Shown here piece after piece: positions 62,522-64,000 of a stretch of 64,000 nt of DNA. The stretch is from Rotaria sordida (taxonomy: Eukaryota > Rotifera > Eurotatoria > Philodinida > Philodinidae). The notes under the pieces were generated by a model. The model did not search any database and was not told where the DNA came from. It saw only the letters and a program-made list of their open reading frames with translations. The stretch's first letter is position 1, and the number at the start of each line of letters is the position of its first letter. The translations under genes and the position numbers were made by a program. Location: assembly GCA_905250125.1 (NCBI GenBank), contig CAJNOL010000855.1, positions 1 through 64,000 on the forward strand, read 5' to 3'.

Positions 62522-63908
62522 ATGATTAATTCAGGTGAAACAAACGAACAATCTTGTTTAAGTCCTCTTGATTCTGCTCGTTTTATAATGGAACGAGCTC
62601 GACATGTTTCAATAAATATATCTGCTCTTCAAAAATTGGCTAATATGGTTATTTGATTTTTTTTTATTAAATATAATAAATGATTTTCTTTTCCAAAGAT
62701 CTCATGTGCAATGATGAATGGAGAATGTACACCAGATGATTGGATTGGATCAGATGTGGGACCACCAAAAGGAGATGATCAATTAACAATTGATTGGTTT
62801 GAATAAGACAAAAAAAATATTTTTTTTTTTCTATAAATCTTTTATTTTCAAGGATATTTTTGATAACTAGTTTAAATTTTTCATTTTGGACTGATGATAA
62901 TCAACATGAATCATATTGTCGAAAATATAAAAATAAAATCTATTATGGTTATGAAGCATTATGTGTATCAATAAATCAAGCATTAGATGTAAGAATTTTC
63001 TTTTTTTAATTTATTATATTTATTAACATAATTTAAAGGAAGGGATTGATATAATTAATGCTCAATATTATTCTCATATAACAATTGATCAATTAAAATA
63101 TATATTTCGATCAATAGAGAATTCATCTCAATTACCAATGTTAAACGAAAGATTAAATATTTTACATGAAACTGGATCAGTACTTGTTAAAGTTAGTTCT
63201 TTTTCTTTTTTTGTTCAAAATAAAAAGAAAACTTTATTTTTAATAAAAAGGAATATGGTGGACATTTCACTCGCTGTATTGAACAAAGTGGTGGAAGTGC
63301 TGTTGATCTTGTCGAATTAATTGTGAAAAAATTTCCTTCTTACAGAGATGAAGCTGTTTATGATGGACAACGAGGTTTATGCGTTTTTTTCATTTTTATT
63401 TTTTATTCAAAAGATATTTTATTTTTTAGTCAGCTTTTATAAACGAGCACAAATTTTAGTTGCTGATATTTGGGGATGCTTTAATGGACATGGTTTCGGT
63501 CATTTTACTGATATGGTTTGTTTTGTTTTTTTTTTATTATCATAAAAAAATCTCTATCGATAATAATAGGATGGTTTAACAATGTTTGCTGATTATCGTG
63601 TTCCACAAGTACTATCTCATGAAGGTGTTCTTGTTTATTCAAATGAATTAAAACGTCGACTTGAAAAAAAAGAAGAAATTCCATATGGAGATTCAGATGA
63701 ATGTGAAATACGTGCTGGATCAATCTTAGCTGTACATCTTATTGTTAATCAAGCAAATGAAAAAATTCCTTTAGAAAAGGATACAGGAGAAGGTGGACCA
63801 AGATTAAATGCACCAGTTGTTGATGTTTATTTATGGCGAAGAAGACGAGAACTAACTCACTTATACAAACAAACACCTTTTCATCGTACAAGATCAATTT
63901 TTTATTAA
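62522..63908 (+). CDS. QNG1: Queuosine salvage protein / queuosine 5'-phosphate N-glycosylase (353 aa)
   Basis: This is the DUF2419/C9orf64 family enzyme that releases queuine from queuosine 5'-phosphate so that tRNA wobble-base modification can use salvaged queuine. Exons are 62522-62647, 62699-62796, 62853-62988, 63039-63191, 63251-63374, 63430-63515 and 63570-63908, giving 353 codons plus stop (human protein about 341 aa). Diagnostic blocks are SARFIMERARHVSIN, TSLNFSFWTD, the catalytic-core KRAQILVADIWGCF, the TMFADYRVPQVL block, and the C-terminal VDVYLWRRRRE ... PFHRTRSIFY. All introns are 50-59 bp; donors include GTTATT, GTTTGA and GTTAGT as well as GTAAGA. The start is preceded at 9 nt by an acceptor-like TTTTAAAG. 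The protein has no signal peptide and is presumably cytosolic. Confidence 0.95.
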
Positions 63909-63971
63909 ATTTCTTTCCTTTTTTTTTTATTATTTCTTTCACAAATATTCTTTGGCAATTTATTAGAGTAA

Positions 63972-63977
63972 AATAAA
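63972..63977 (+). terminator. Candidate poly(A) signal AATAAA for QNG1
   Basis: AATAAA lies 64 nt past the QNG1 stop codon, a normal spacing for a short 3' UTR in a compact genome. Confidence 0.45.
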
Positions 63978-64000
63978 TGAAGAATTTATTCAAAAACATA

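Overview
The window is about 64 kb of nuclear DNA from a small AT-rich metazoan. Coding exons are separated by very short introns (mostly 50-70 bp), intergenic DNA is extremely A/T-rich, and the recognisable genes are animal orthologues. A rotifer, most likely a bdelloid (Rotaria/Adineta-like), is my best guess. It rests on intron size, composition, a possible spliced-leader acceptor upstream of every start codon, and TG-rich TGTGGG-like tracts. This is inference; no search was possible.

Six protein-coding genes could be assembled exon by exon, and each closes in a consistent reading frame. They are: TTLL10-like tubulin glycylase (+, 1735-4639, 11 exons); ZFHX3/4-class zinc-finger homeobox factor with four homeodomains (-, 24754-15639, 12 exons, 1503 aa); an unrecognised HExxH metallopeptidase-like protein (-, 33827-32140, 2 exons, 329 aa); TM2D2 (-, 40050-39364, 3 exons, 187 aa); an HCN hyperpolarisation-activated channel (+, 47665-51595, 8 exons, 1008 aa); and queuosine salvage protein QNG1 (+, 62522-63908, 7 exons, 353 aa). 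They have unrelated functions (axonemal tubulin modification, transcription, proteolysis, membrane signalling, ion conduction, tRNA-nucleoside salvage), so there is no operon-like logic.

The space between genes is a graveyard of transposable elements. 5.5-12.6 kb: a foldback element, a complete piggyBac element (TIRs, TTAA target, broken transposase) that appears to sit in an older DDE/SWIM transposase relic, a second foldback, and a hAT-like MITE with a perfect 8-bp duplication. 28.7-32.1 kb: relics of a LINE reverse transcriptase, a hAT and a Tc1 transposase, then a long hairpin. 34-38.1 kb: a cluster of inverted-repeat elements, two with perfect 8-bp duplications and one with a TA target. 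40-47.6 kb and 51.6-62.5 kb: gene-poor AT-rich deserts holding further foldbacks, including a 66-bp hAT-like hairpin flanked by a perfect 8-bp duplication, and one decayed, unrecognised intron-containing gene.

The most interesting points are: (1) acceptor-like AG sites 3-28 nt upstream of all six start codons; (2) an in-frame optional 57-bp intron that toggles TTLL10 between 596 and 766 aa; (3) possible internal start exons in ZFHX after long introns; (4) loss of the phosphate-contacting threonine in the HCN cyclic-nucleotide domain; (5) the density and variety of near-fully palindromic non-autonomous elements.
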